From Alcanivoracaceae bacterium (GTDB taxonomy: Bacteria > Pseudomonadota > Gammaproteobacteria > Pseudomonadales > Alcanivoracaceae), in assembly GCA_029213045.1 (NCBI GenBank), contig JARGPN010000009.1, positions 310,001 to 374,000 on the forward strand: a stretch of 64,000 nt of DNA. Direction: 5' to 3'. Shown in pieces: positions 1 to 8,969 of the stretch (its first letter is position 1; every line of letters starts with the position of its first letter). Both the position numbers and the translations under genes were made by a program. The notes below the pieces were generated by a model. That model was not told where the DNA came from, made no database searches, and saw only the letters and a program-made list of their open reading frames with translations.

Positions 1-451
1 TCACTAACACGGTGTAGCCTGCTCGTAGTGCGGCAGCGATGTTGGCGTTTTCATAATCAGTACCCGCCGCAATTTGACGCGACGGGGCGCAATGCTGCGC
101 CAAACCGTGAGTGCCGACCGCATAGCTAACCACTGGGCGATTACCGGCTCCCGACCAAGGTGTCGAAGGCACTAATACCGTCCCTGTTACAATGTTGCTC
201 GCGTCCAACGCGTCTGTGGAGTGGTACATCACGTTCCACGCTTGCACCGCTGGTGCGTTCGCGCCGAGGTTTGCGGCGGCATTGCGATACCAAATCAAAT
301 CGCCATGCGCACCGCCCGCCATCACGGGCGGTTGATAGAAAGACTCCCCCGAAGGGCCCATCACTGGTGCCGCGTGTGCAGCCATCATAGGGAATGCCAA
401 CGACGCGGCGACTCCCCACATCATTGCTTTAGTTGGACGTAAGATTTTCAT
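1..451 (-). CDS. Secretory lipase family protein, N-terminal part (cut by window edge)
   Basis: The reading frame begins at ATG 449-451, preceded by GGAG about ten bases upstream, and stays open to the window edge, so only about 150 residues are visible. The first ~27 residues form a signal peptide (hydrophobic stretch ending AAHA). The segment with VMYHSTDALDASNIVTGTV closely matches the full-length protein at 52143-53366 (VMYHSTDAIGNPNLVTGTI), which carries a GYSQGG nucleophile; this assigns it to the LIP-type secretory lipases (PF03583-like). The catalytic residues lie outside the window. The expected role is exported hydrolysis of lipid or polyester. An AraC regulator lies upstream on the same strand. 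Confidence 0.8.
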   Translation of the reverse strand, partial: MKILRPTKAMMWGVAASLAFPMMAAHAAPVMGPSGESFYQPPVMAGGAHGDLIWYRNAAANLGANAPAVQAWNVMYHSTDALDASNIVTGTVLVPSTPWSGAGNRPVVSYAVGTHGLAQHCAPSRQIAAGTDYENANIAAALRAGYTVLV

Positions 452-745
452 TGTTTTAGCTCCGCCAAAATATTGTTGTTTTCATCAAATTGCCGGCGTG
501 GCCGGTGTGATGTCTGAGGGAAAATAGGCGTGTGCCGGCTAAACGTCCGGAGAAAACCGGACAGTAATCGGTAAATTGTGGCCACTGGCCATTTTGGAAC
601 GATGCTTGTCCGCAGTGGAGGCATCAAAGGATTAGGAGAAATCTTACTAAAAGTCAGCCACTTACGGCGAAAGGATGAGGCGTGCAACCAGCGCAACCTG
701 CGTGAATGGCCAGTTAAAACCGGCCACCGCTCAACGCAGCGTCGC
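452..745. promoter_or_regulatory. Leader region of the lipase gene, rich in GGCCA boxes and one hairpin
   Basis: No convincing gene is present. A perfect hairpin sits at 545-562 (GTCCGG, 6-nt loop, CCGGAC). TGGCCA occurs twice with a 1-bp spacer at 79-91 of the 500s (579-591) and again at 707-712, followed by CGGCCA at 721-726. These boxes could be regulator sites for the lipase gene, but this is inference from sequence only. Confidence 0.35.
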
Positions 746-1873
746 TTAGAGGTTGTCGTTCAATGGCGTAGCGTTGCTGCCGTCGTCCGGCCCCGCGCGG
801 CGCTCTAAAAATTCCGAGGGCGACATGCTTGTCCAGCGACGAAATGCCTTAGCAAAGGCAGAGGAATCAGCAAAACCCAACATCAACGCCACTTCAGTAA
901 TGGATTCTCCTCCACGGGCAAAGTATTCCCGCGTGAGCTTTTCCCTAACGCGATCCAATTCTTGCTGATATGTGGTGCCATCTTCTGCCAATTTGCGCCG
1001 TAACGTTCGGCCACTCATGCCCAACTCACTGGCCGCATTTTCTAGCGACGGAAAAGCACCGTAGTAACGCACCAGCAAACGTCTTAACCGCAAAGGCAAA
1101 AACCGAATGGCTTTGGTCGGAATATTTTCAAAAAGGTTTTTTTCTGCCGACATCGCCATCAAGCGATTGGCTAACGGCAACTCATAGTCCCCCAGCTCTG
1201 GGCTTCCTCTCAAGCAAGTCTGAGGCTGATTGAACCTTACAGGACAGCGGAAATAGCGACGATAAATATGCCCCCACGCCGGTTCGGGATAGCTGAAATC
1301 TGCACTAGTGAGTTCGTATTCTCCCGCCACCAAATGCTGAAAAATATTATAGAAACTCACCATGTTCAGTTCGAGAAAGAAATGCGTGTACGGTGCCAGC
1401 GAAATAACCTCATCAATAACAAATGCCGCTTCGCTATCACCAACAAAACCAGTCATTTCCAACGGCGGGAACAGCTCCATACAAAAACGATGAATCGTAT
1501 CCAAGCATGTCTTCAAAGTAGGTTGCGTTACAGCGGCCACGCCAGCCATGCCGTGATGGGAAATGGTCATCAGGTTACCCATGGCCAACCCTAAATAAGG
1601 CATATCCAAGGCTTGAACAGCTTGATCAACGAGCGCCACCGTTTGCTTTGCACTGATAAACCTATCGGACTCGCCTGGGCGATAATCAATGCCCGCGTTG
1701 CGATAAAATTCTTCTTGATTCAGACCTATAATATTTTCAAGGATCTCGCCTGGATTATTCAGATTCATCAGGCTTTTTTTCTGCAGCCAGTCCGCTTCTA
1801 GCACCAAACTTTTACGCAAATCAAAATAGGTTTGGATATGACCGAGGGGGATGCATTCTGTGGTGATGTCCAT
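746..1873 (-). CDS. AraC-family transcriptional regulator
   Basis: A protein of about 375 residues with an N-terminal ligand-binding/dimerisation region of the AraC 'arabinose-binding' type (PF12625-like) and a C-terminal double helix-turn-helix. The first helix-turn-helix reads LENAASELGMSGRTLRRKL; the second contains TEVALMLGFADSSAFAKAF and a tail MSPSEFLERR typical of the family. The frame can be opened further by a TTG at 1921, but ATG 1871-1873 is the more normal start. It is followed on the same strand by the truncated lipase, which is a candidate target; regulators of this subtype often sit beside lipid or steroid metabolism genes. A second member lies at 46610-47635. Confidence 0.88.
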   Translation of the reverse strand: MDITTECIPLGHIQTYFDLRKSLVLEADWLQKKSLMNLNNPGEILENIIGLNQEEFYRNAGIDYRPGESDRFISAKQTVALVDQAVQALDMPYLGLAMGNLMTISHHGMAGVAAVTQPTLKTCLDTIHRFCMELFPPLEMTGFVGDSEAAFVIDEVISLAPYTHFFLELNMVSFYNIFQHLVAGEYELTSADFSYPEPAWGHIYRRYFRCPVRFNQPQTCLRGSPELGDYELPLANRLMAMSAEKNLFENIPTKAIRFLPLRLRRLLVRYYGAFPSLENAASELGMSGRTLRRKLAEDGTTYQQELDRVREKLTREYFARGGESITEVALMLGFADSSAFAKAFRRWTSMSPSEFLERRAGPDDGSNATPLNDNL

Positions 1874-2171
1874 GGGCTCGCTCACGCAATGACTATTATT
1901 ATTTATATACGTACAGAACAATTCCAGAAACTAGAGCAATGTCGTAGTTAGCTCTTTTGGCCTAGCTCTTGGCACTCTATGGCAACAGTGGGTTGCGCCA
2001 ACGTTGTGTCAAAGGCGGCTCAAACCATCGCTATGATGCAATAAATTGACGGCTGATTGCATCAGTAACAACAATGAGCCCATAAACGAAAGTAACCGGC
2101 GAACTTCTGGTTCCGTCAAGAAGCGCAGAGAATACAAGGATTTGCGAGCCATTCGCCCTCAGGCAATCCCC
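1874..2171. other. Intergenic region, no gene seen
   Basis: About 300 bases between the hydrolase gene and the AraC gene. I see no coding frame with a ribosome binding site and no clear hairpin terminator. It presumably holds the AraC promoter. Confidence 0.5.
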
Positions 2172-3074
2172 TTAATCGCGCAGGAAGCGCGAAAACTCAC
2201 GCATAAACTTTCTCGGCTCATCTAGCAGCGGCACGTGTCCAGAACGCTCGAAACAAACCACCTTGCTCTCGGCCGCATTGCTAGCCACTAACTTCTGTCC
2301 GTCCGCGTGATACAGCGGCGAGTGCTTGCCGTACATCAGCGTCACCGGCACGCTGCCCGCCCTAAGCGTCGCGCGGTAGTCGTGCCCACCGCCAGAATAA
2401 GCGGCCAAATACAGCGCCATATCGCGTAAACGCATCAAGGGGATTCTTCGTACAATCACACTCGGCAGCTTGGCAAAACCGTTACGTACGATGGCGCGAG
2501 GGATCTTGCCGACGCCCAACACTTCAGCCATATCTGCTAATGCATTCGCGACATCGCGTTTTGCTGGCGCAGGTAACTGGTCGAAATATTCATACCCTGG
2601 AAACGCATCCAGCAACCGCTTTAACGGTGCCATGCGACGGAACAATTCTTCCTGTGATGTACCGGTCAAACCATGTGTCCATTGCGCATCGTTTAACACA
2701 CACGGAGATTGATCGATATGCAAATAACGGCGTACGCCGTTGAACCCTGTTTCGCGCTGTAGGTGCATGGACGTCGTCGCACCGAGAGAAATACCAACTA
2801 GCAAATAGTCATGCAACTGAAAGTGGGCGATAACATCTTGCACGTCGTCAGCGTGATTCTGAAACACGTCGGCTTGGTTAAGCTCTGCCTTACGCGAACG
2901 TCCGTGACCGCGAAAATCTGGCATATAAAATCTAAACGCCCCAATGTGCGGCAATACAAATGGCAACCATTGCCGACTGGTCATACCTAAACCCGGCAAC
3001 ATCAGCACCGGCTGACCGCGACCAATCGCTCTCACATAAATCGATTGGCCATCGCGCATTTTTACAAACGGCAT
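2172..3074 (-). CDS. Alpha/beta-fold hydrolase
   Basis: A 300-residue protein with the layout of the alpha/beta hydrolase_1 family. Seen features are the oxyanion-region PGLGMTSRQW near residue 30, the FRGHGRS turn near residue 56, the nucleophile elbow VGISLG near residue 95, and a C-terminal SGHVPLLDEP segment supplying the catalytic histidine. A GGAAG box lies eight bases before ATG 3074. There is no signal peptide, so it is predicted to be cytoplasmic. The substrate cannot be read from the sequence; ester or thioester hydrolysis is likely. Confidence 0.85.
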   Translation of the reverse strand: MPFVKMRDGQSIYVRAIGRGQPVLMLPGLGMTSRQWLPFVLPHIGAFRFYMPDFRGHGRSRKAELNQADVFQNHADDVQDVIAHFQLHDYLLVGISLGATTSMHLQRETGFNGVRRYLHIDQSPCVLNDAQWTHGLTGTSQEELFRRMAPLKRLLDAFPGYEYFDQLPAPAKRDVANALADMAEVLGVGKIPRAIVRNGFAKLPSVIVRRIPLMRLRDMALYLAAYSGGGHDYRATLRAGSVPVTLMYGKHSPLYHADGQKLVASNAAESKVVCFERSGHVPLLDEPRKFMREFSRFLRD

Positions 3075-3097
3075 ACTTTATCTTCCATTAAAAAACA

Positions 3098-3682
3098 CTA
3101 AATAACGTGCAGCATATGTCGTCGCCATACCAACACAAAAAGCAGTAACCCGCATGCAAGCGCTGTAAGCGTCGGAAATAATAACGTCGTCACGGAATAA
3201 TGCTCTAGCGCCATGGCGGCCAGTATATTTCTGACGGTCATTATTGAGAAAAATAGTGCATTTTCCTCATGCGGTTTACGCCATGCTTTGCGAAACGTGG
3301 GCGCAAAGCCGCAGAGATCTATTAGCGTCAGGATAACCACTGCATAGAGAGCGTTATTCTGCCACCACCACAATGCCAACCCGAGCATGGCAACAACGAG
3401 AAAAAACCAATCTAAGATATTTATTTGGCTATCGCCTTTTTTATAATACGCGAGTATGGCCACGTAACCCGTGATCACACCTGAGACAGCAATCGGCCAG
3501 GCACCCGCACCACCACCGTCAAGAAATTGCGCCATGGCGATAGCAAATGTGGCGCATGCCCAAATCACCCACGAAATAACATGCGGACGTGTCGTGCCGC
3601 GAAGAATTGAGGTGATATAAGGCACAAACGCGATAAGCGTTAGCGCTATCGCGACAACACCCAAAAACGCATGTTGATTCAT
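3098..3682 (-). CDS. PQ-loop-like integral membrane protein
   Basis: A 194-residue hydrophobic protein with about six or seven predicted membrane segments. Two internally related loop motifs are visible: FVPYITSILRGTTRPH near residue 19 and GFAPTFRKAWRKPHEEN near residue 125, each a proline after a hydrophobic helix followed by a basic turn. This arrangement resembles PQ-loop/SWEET-type transporters, although the exact PQ dipeptide is absent. Its start codon overlaps the stop of the upstream RNA methyltransferase gene (ATGA, 3679-3682), so the two are probably translationally coupled. Function is not known. Confidence 0.7.
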   Translation of the reverse strand: MNQHAFLGVVAIALTLIAFVPYITSILRGTTRPHVISWVIWACATFAIAMAQFLDGGGAGAWPIAVSGVITGYVAILAYYKKGDSQINILDWFFLVVAMLGLALWWWQNNALYAVVILTLIDLCGFAPTFRKAWRKPHEENALFFSIMTVRNILAAMALEHYSVTTLLFPTLTALACGLLLFVLVWRRHMLHVI

Positions 3683-4191
3683 TGGCTACGCACTTTGACT
3701 CTATTATTGGTATCTCGACTTTGCGTGATCAGGGCGTCGTCATCGATCTTCTCACCGCTTTTCGCCAAGCGGTCGTAGAGCACAACATTCACCGTCGCAG
3801 CGAGATTCAAACACCCCGTGGTCGGAACAAAAACGACCGCATCGGCAGAATCAATTTCCTGTTGGCTTAAGGTGCCGTCTTCTGGACCAAACAGATATAA
3901 GGCGTGCGCGGGATGCTCAAATTCCACTAACGATGTTGCGCCTTCGGCGAGCTCGATGCAGACGATTTTTATTTCACTGGGCAGCTCACTGACCAAATTC
4001 TCAGCCCGCACCAATGGAATAATATCAGCGGCAAAGTGAGTATCCGTTGCGTAACGCATAGCGCGATCAAAACGCACACCGTTGTAACGCACTTCGCTGA
4101 CGCCAAAGCAGCCGGCCGCGCGCATTACTGCGCCAACGTTGGTTGGGCTTTTCGGATTACTTAGCGCAACAATAGACTTACCACTACCCAT
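3679..4191 (-). CDS. SpoU/TrmH-family RNA 2'-O-methyltransferase
   Basis: A 170-residue SPOUT-class methyltransferase. The family motifs are visible in order: NPKSPTNVGAVMRAAGCFG near residue 12 (motif 1), YLFGPEDGTLSQQEI near residue 93 (motif 2) and LNLAATVNVVLYDRL near residue 128 (motif 3, the knot that binds S-adenosylmethionine). The length fits the short TrmH/TrmL-like members without an extra N-terminal domain. It methylates a ribose in tRNA or rRNA; which one cannot be told. No strong ribosome binding site is seen before ATG 4191. It is coupled to the downstream membrane protein gene. Confidence 0.85.
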   Translation of the reverse strand: MGSGKSIVALSNPKSPTNVGAVMRAAGCFGVSEVRYNGVRFDRAMRYATDTHFAADIIPLVRAENLVSELPSEIKIVCIELAEGATSLVEFEHPAHALYLFGPEDGTLSQQEIDSADAVVFVPTTGCLNLAATVNVVLYDRLAKSGEKIDDDALITQSRDTNNRVKVRSQ

Positions 4192-4470
4192 ATAGAATGC
4201 CTTAAGTTTTTAAGCGCCACTCGCTACGTACCGAGGCAGCACAACATAAAGGCCAATATTAGCATTGTCTGAACGGCATGCTAGTTCAGCGCCTTCGGAT
4301 TTGGCACTACATAGGGTTTAGTTACAGCCCTCTATGGACTGTCCGAATAAGTCGATCCCATGGAAGGCGATTGGGAGTTATCGCCGGTGAACGGCGGGGC
4401 TAAAATAAGACGGGACGATAGCCTCTAGAGACGCAAGTGAACCCTACGCCTCTAGAAGCAGAGAAATCCA
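4192..4470. other. Intergenic region
   Basis: No gene is supported. A direct repeat GCCTCTAGA occurs at about 4420 and 4448. It probably contains the promoter of the methyltransferase gene. Confidence 0.4.
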
Positions 4471-5388
4471 TTAGCTCGCCGAAGCACCCGCCGTGGCAGC
4501 TGGAGAGCGTGCTATATAGGCCAAAGCCTGCTCAGTATCCCCTTCTGAAATTGGATGAAACCACGGGCTTACCCAGCGCAACGTTCTCTCAAGAACAAAC
4601 GATACTGTCGGAACATTGCCGTTACGGCGACCGGTGCGTTCAATTTGGATTAACTGCCGCAACAAATTTTGCTGCGCGATTTTTTGTCCAGCGGGATCAG
4701 AATCCTGCCCCGCCAGACTGCGACCACCTTCCGTAATAACATAAACAAATATGGGAAATACAAGCGCCATTACTGCCTGGCGACTTAAGTAAAACCCGGG
4801 CTTCGATTGACACATATGCTCATACAAATCGAACGCAACGGTACGATGCTCTACTTCTTCCGCAAGGTGCCAGCGAAATAAATCCGCCACCACCGGATCG
4901 CCCTTGTCCCAGCTGTCGCTATTCATGCACCAATCGCCAAGCAAACCAGTGAAATGTTCGATCGCGGCAATAATACCAACGCGCAACACCAGCCACTGCT
5001 TTTCCAAAAGCGTATTTTTCAGGAAGGAAAGACCAAGTGGCTTCTCCCCTAATAAAATCTCGAATAGCCAATCAATACGACGTCTGAATTTATCGACGTC
5101 ATAACCCTGATCACGTAACCACGCTTCTCCGCGACGATGCGCCTGCGCATGAATACCTTCTTGGCGGATAAATCCAATGACATCCTCCTTTAACTGAGGA
5201 TCAGTTACATGCGGCAACGCTTTGTTATAAACACGGCAAAACCACAACTCACCCGCTGGCAATAATAAATTAATGCCGTTAACCAAATGACTTGAAAACA
5301 CATCATCCGGCAACCAGTGCGCAGGAGAATTAGACAGATCAAAATTCACTTTTCGGGCTTTAATAGGATGGCTTTCCGCTCGGCTCAT
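4471..5388 (-). CDS. PF10118-type protein ('metal-dependent hydrolase' family, ferritin-like di-iron pattern)
   Basis: A 305-residue member of the family usually annotated as predicted metal-dependent hydrolase. Candidate metal ligands are E47, E77-x-x-H80 with H84, E144-H145 and E178-x-x-H181. The E/ExxH/E/ExxH order is the classic ferritin-like di-iron layout, so an oxygenase, desaturase-like or oxidoreductase role is as plausible as hydrolysis (inference). Its ATG overlaps the stop of the M24-like gene upstream (5385-5388, ATGA), so the pair is one operon under the palindrome at 6320. It is the most divergent of three copies here; the others are at 12113 and 36169. Confidence 0.8.
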   Translation of the reverse strand: MSRAESHPIKARKVNFDLSNSPAHWLPDDVFSSHLVNGINLLLPAGELWFCRVYNKALPHVTDPQLKEDVIGFIRQEGIHAQAHRRGEAWLRDQGYDVDKFRRRIDWLFEILLGEKPLGLSFLKNTLLEKQWLVLRVGIIAAIEHFTGLLGDWCMNSDSWDKGDPVVADLFRWHLAEEVEHRTVAFDLYEHMCQSKPGFYLSRQAVMALVFPIFVYVITEGGRSLAGQDSDPAGQKIAQQNLLRQLIQIERTGRRNGNVPTVSFVLERTLRWVSPWFHPISEGDTEQALAYIARSPAATAGASAS

Positions 5389-6281
5389 GCTGCCGCCCTC
5401 TTGCGTGTTTTATTCGTTGCCAAGGGCCAAATACCCCGTTCTATGCCGCGTTGTACGTGTGGCACATCATCATCCAACCAAAACGCATCATCTTCGGTAA
5501 TCACTAATAACTCTTCCCACTTGGCGCCTACGGCACCAATGCCGATGTGCGGTTCTACCGCCCACAAGCCTGGCGTCGGCGGATGCTCAGATCGCTTATC
5601 GCTAGACCATAATGGGGAGGTGCCATCGCGTAACCCCGCCACGCTATGACGAACAATTTGCGCCACGTTCCGCACACCGAAATTTAAAACACTGGCTCGT
5701 GTTTTTGCATCGTCCGGTAATTTTTCGACGCGGTGCGCCAACACGGAAAACGGATATGCTTTATGTCGTGGCTCGTAGCCGTGACGCGAACATAAATCGT
5801 CCACGGCTTGGCTAACTTCCGAGAGCAAACAACGATCGCGCACCAGATCAACAATCAACTGACGGTACTCAAGCAAGTCGTCCATCATGCGTTCTTGCAT
5901 GCGGTTTTCGCCGAGCACCCCGCAATAGCCAATGTCCGCAGTAAAACCCTTATAGGTCGGCGCACAGTCCAAAATAAAAGGCATGTTTTCTTCTAAACGA
6001 CGAAAGCCGGGATAAAATGCGGGATTAAATCCGCCGAGCTGCTTCACGCCAATAAGTCCGCGAAATGCGGTGCGATCGCCAAACCACGCAAATGGCTGGT
6101 GAAACCACTCATCCACACCATGATCGAGGAGCCACTCTTTCATTAAGTGCGCAACGTGACGCTCGGTCATTCCGGGTTTTAAATCTTTGGAGATAGTTTC
6201 CGCGCACTCATACGCAAGGCGCTGAGTGCGGCGAAATCCTTCAAGTTCAGAAGGGCTTGGGGCGCAATGAAGTGTGGACAT
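5385..6281 (-). CDS. M24-family metallopeptidase-fold protein (Xaa-Pro aminopeptidase-like)
   Basis: A pita-bread-fold protein of about 298 residues. The metal-ligand positions of the M24 family can be followed: Asp in FILDCAP, Asp in FTADIGY, His in VLAHRVEKL (the usual GHGIG motif is altered), Glu in WAVEPHIGIG and Glu in AKWEELLVI. It may be an aminopeptidase or a creatinase-like enzyme. ATG 6281 is chosen because a GGAG lies nine bases upstream; the frame also contains an upstream TTG without such support. The gene is translationally coupled to the PF10118 gene downstream and is preceded by a double palindrome at 6320-6340. Confidence 0.8.
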   Translation of the reverse strand: MSTLHCAPSPSELEGFRRTQRLAYECAETISKDLKPGMTERHVAHLMKEWLLDHGVDEWFHQPFAWFGDRTAFRGLIGVKQLGGFNPAFYPGFRRLEENMPFILDCAPTYKGFTADIGYCGVLGENRMQERMMDDLLEYRQLIVDLVRDRCLLSEVSQAVDDLCSRHGYEPRHKAYPFSVLAHRVEKLPDDAKTRASVLNFGVRNVAQIVRHSVAGLRDGTSPLWSSDKRSEHPPTPGLWAVEPHIGIGAVGAKWEELLVITEDDAFWLDDDVPHVQRGIERGIWPLATNKTRKRAAA

Positions 6282-6319
6282 GAAAAGTCTCCGCAAGGCT
6301 ACAAGGAGACTCTATCACT

Positions 6320-6340
6320 CAATGTTACATTGTCCAATGT
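6320..6340. promoter_or_regulatory. Palindromic operator CAATGTTACATTG with overlapping second palindrome
   Basis: CAATGT-T-ACATTG at 6320-6332 is a perfect 6+6 inverted repeat, and ACATTG-TC-CAATGT at 6327-6340 is a second one overlapping it. The cluster is 39 bases upstream of ATG 6281 of the M24-like/PF10118 operon, a position where a bound repressor would block transcription. The same core occurs before the other two PF10118 genes, at 13121 and 36126. Confidence 0.65.
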
Positions 6341-6510
6341 AATGGTTGACCTAAATGACATTGCCGTCTGACGCAAAAGTCACCCTAAATACTTAGTCCC
6401 TAGATGGGCCTGTAGAACCGCTCTCAGTGCGCCCTCTCATACCAACGGCCAACGCCAAAAATACCGCGTCACAATCGGCACGGATGGCCCGTATTCCGTC
6501 AGGAGATCAC

Positions 6511-6570
6511 ATGTACAGCCCCTCACCCCAAGACTATATTCCGTACAAATTTGGCGAAGGATTACGCTAA
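6511..6570 (+). CDS. Possible 19-codon leader ORF
   Basis: ATG 6511 is preceded by AGGAG with a six-base gap, an excellent ribosome binding site, and the frame MYSPSPQDYIPYKFGEGLR ends at TAA 6568. It lies 88 bases before the receiver-domain gene. It could be a small protein, a translated leader or an accidental frame; nothing in the peptide is recognisable. Confidence 0.3.
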   Translation: MYSPSPQDYIPYKFGEGLR

Positions 6571-6658
6571 CTGGAGGGTGCCTTTCGGCAGCTTTCTGGG
6601 CTCCACGAGCTCACCGTTTTTGGCAAGAGCCGACGTTAGAAAATCAGGGATAATAACA

Positions 6659-7996
6659 ATGACAATAAACGCACTCATCGTCGATGACTCTCGGCTGGCC
6701 TGCAAAGTGTTATCGACCATGCTCGAACAAGTGAGCATCAAAAGTAATGCCGTTCACTCTGCGGAAGACGCACTAGATTTCTTAACGCACAGCAAACCCG
6801 ACATTATTTTTATGGATCACACCATGCCCGGCATGGATGGTTTAGAAACCATTAAAGTGATTAAAGACAATCCTCTCACTGCCACCATTCCAGTGATGAT
6901 GTATACCGCCAAACAAGGCGAAGTATATGTAGGCCGCGCACGCGCGCTCGGCGCGGTAGATGTGTTGCCCAAAGGCATGGAAAAACACCGTCTGCATAAC
7001 GCCTTACAGAAACTTGGGCTAATGCCCTCCGACGCGACGAATTCATCAAGCACAGGCGAACAACCGACAGTAAAGCCATCCGTTGCCGAGACCCCAGCAA
7101 CAAACATTCCCTCAGAGCAACCGGCGAGCACGCCGCAAACCATTCAATGGCAGCAGCTACTTGATCAACGCTTACAACCGTATTTCAATCGCCTTACAAC
7201 CCATAACTTTGAAACACTACAACAATGTACCCGCGATCAAACGCGACGCCTGACCAAAGAAATCCATCAGACCCTTGAGCATTTTGAACATGCGCTGGTT
7301 GCGCGAATGGAAGCACAGGAAAATCAGAATCTCGAAGAAGAGCACATTCCGAAAAAACAGAACAGGCAAGATTGGAAAGTCATTGCGTGTGCCGTATTGG
7401 TAGTGCAATCCGTGATTGTCTGGCAGCTCTGGCAAAGTAACGATGCACTCCAAGAACAAATGGCGGTGCAAAAAGAGCTCGCCCAATGGCGGGCGCAAGT
7501 CAGTGACGACCTCGCTGCGGTAAACCAACAACTTGTGCAAATCTCAGATGTGACCGACGCACCCGTTGAACCCTCGCCCGTGATTTCACTGGTAAATAGA
7601 AACGGCGATTTCTTAGCGGACGTGTATCAAAACCAATGGGATCCCGACAAACTGTATGGCACAACCCAAACGGGCTACCAATTTTCCATGAATGCGCAAG
7701 GAGATGTCGGCAGCCCACTGGTCGACCGTTTCTATCAAACAAAGAATTGCCAAGGCGACAGCTTTGTGAAGTCACCGAACGCGTATATCTATCGCGATAG
7801 CAACAATGAAATTTGGTACGTTGATAAGTTTGCCGAAGAAGCAATCATTGATGTGTATTCGCGCCTCGATAGCCAAGGCGAATGTATCGCGCTCACCGAC
7901 GTGAAGAGAAACTTACGACGCCTGCAGCGCAACATGTCGCTGGAAACCGGCATTGAAGAACCGCAATTTATGCAGCTGGTTTACCACCAACAATAA
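6659..7996 (+). CDS. Response-regulator receiver domain fused to coiled coil, membrane anchor and periplasmic domain
   Basis: A 445-residue protein. Residues 3-120 are a complete CheY-like receiver: acidic D9/D10, phosphorylatable D53 (IIFMDHTMPGMDG), T83 and K105. A Ser/Thr/Pro-rich linker follows (121-160), then a Gln-rich helical, probably coiled-coil region (161-235), one hydrophobic membrane segment (239-258), a second helical stretch and about 185 further residues likely outside the inner membrane. No known output domain is seen in the C-terminal part. ATG 6659 is chosen because AGGGA lies nine bases upstream and the receiver starts right there; the frame is open further upstream. No histidine kinase gene is adjacent. 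Confidence 0.8.
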   Translation: MTINALIVDDSRLACKVLSTMLEQVSIKSNAVHSAEDALDFLTHSKPDIIFMDHTMPGMDGLETIKVIKDNPLTATIPVMMYTAKQGEVYVGRARALGAVDVLPKGMEKHRLHNALQKLGLMPSDATNSSSTGEQPTVKPSVAETPATNIPSEQPASTPQTIQWQQLLDQRLQPYFNRLTTHNFETLQQCTRDQTRRLTKEIHQTLEHFEHALVARMEAQENQNLEEEHIPKKQNRQDWKVIACAVLVVQSVIVWQLWQSNDALQEQMAVQKELAQWRAQVSDDLAAVNQQLVQISDVTDAPVEPSPVISLVNRNGDFLADVYQNQWDPDKLYGTTQTGYQFSMNAQGDVGSPLVDRFYQTKNCQGDSFVKSPNAYIYRDSNNEIWYVDKFAEEAIIDVYSRLDSQGECIALTDVKRNLRRLQRNMSLETGIEEPQFMQLVYHQQ

Positions 7997-8012
7997 GCGC
8001 TGCTTTGCCGAG

Positions 8013-8969
8013 CTACTTACGTCTGCCCGGCTTACGACGCCCTGGCTTGCGCGGCCCATTGGTCGGCGCCGCGCCACGTCCGGCAGGACGCCCTGCCCGG
8101 CCCTTTCCATCAGCCGTCTTACCGGCAGATGATTTGCCTGCTGTTGATCGACCTGAAGACGACTTACCCGTAGATGATTTAGCCGCCGCAGGTTTTCTGC
8201 TTCCGGATTTATGCGGACGCACACGTCTTTTTTTCTGAGCGGGCGAAGCCGTCACGTCGTTATCCGAGCTGGCGATAGCTTCTCGAATTGTCGCCATTTC
8301 TTTTTCGGTAAGATTACGCCACTGGCCTACCTTTAGCGTGCCAAGCTTCACCGACATAATACGCACGCGTTTAAGCTTCACCACGTCGTAGCCCAAATAT
8401 TCACACATGCGACGAATCTGACGATTTAATCCTTGGGTCAAAATAATTTTGAACACCAGCGGGCTTTGCAACACCACTTTGCACGGCTTCGTTACCGTGC
8501 CCAAGATAGGAATGCCGTTCGACATTTTTTCAACAAAATTTCCCGTGATCGGCTTATTCACCGTGACCACGTATTCTTTTTCGTGGGCATTGCCGACACG
8601 CAAAATCTTATTCACGATGTCGCCATCGCTGGTCAAAAAAATCAAACCTTCAGAGGGATTATCCAAGCGACCGATTGGATAAATGCGTTCCTTGTGGCGC
8701 ACCGCGTCAACGATATTCCCGGCCACTTCTCTGTCCGTTGTACAGGTAATGCCAACCGGTTTGTTGTAGGCGATATAAACGCGGTCTGATTTGTTTTCTG
8801 CGGTGTTCTTAATTTTCTGCCACCCGACCTTCACTGAATCGCCTGGCATCACGCGGGTGCCGAGCCCAGCCACCACCCCGTTCACGGTGACGGAGCCTTC
8901 GTCGATATGCGCGTCCGCTTCACGGCGCGAGCAAAAGCCGGAGTCACTGATAAATTTGTTAAGGCGCAT
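8013..8969 (-). CDS. rluF: 23S rRNA pseudouridine synthase, RluF type
   Basis: About 318 residues. An S4 RNA-binding domain begins MRLNKFISDSGFCSRREAD, followed by the RsuA/RluB/E/F catalytic domain with IGRLDNPSEGLIFLTSDGD, whose Asp is the catalytic nucleophile, and NRQIRRMCEYLGYDV. These segments match E. coli RluF, which modifies U2604 of 23S rRNA. The last ~80 residues are a low-complexity basic tail (repeated KSS/GK and RKPGRRK), as in RluF but longer. ATG 8969 is chosen by alignment to the S4 start; GTG 8987 is a fair alternative. The frame continues open to 9125 without family support. Confidence 0.88.
   Translation of the reverse strand: MRLNKFISDSGFCSRREADAHIDEGSVTVNGVVAGLGTRVMPGDSVKVGWQKIKNTAENKSDRVYIAYNKPVGITCTTDREVAGNIVDAVRHKERIYPIGRLDNPSEGLIFLTSDGDIVNKILRVGNAHEKEYVVTVNKPITGNFVEKMSNGIPILGTVTKPCKVVLQSPLVFKIILTQGLNRQIRRMCEYLGYDVVKLKRVRIMSVKLGTLKVGQWRNLTEKEMATIREAIASSDNDVTASPAQKKRRVRPHKSGSRKPAAAKSSTGKSSSGRSTAGKSSAGKTADGKGRAGRPAGRGAAPTNGPRKPGRRKPGRRK

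Larger units (their letters stand above)
6282..6658. promoter_or_regulatory. Divergent promoter region between the M24-like operon and the receiver-domain gene
   Basis: This 377-base stretch holds the palindrome cluster at 6320-6340, which serves the minus-strand operon, and a 19-codon open frame at 6511-6570 ahead of the plus-strand gene. No other gene is seen. Confidence 0.5.

Noticed and set aside
7500-7844. 114-codon minus-strand frame opposite the receiver-domain gene
   Set aside because: Shadow of the plus-strand gene, with no start signals.
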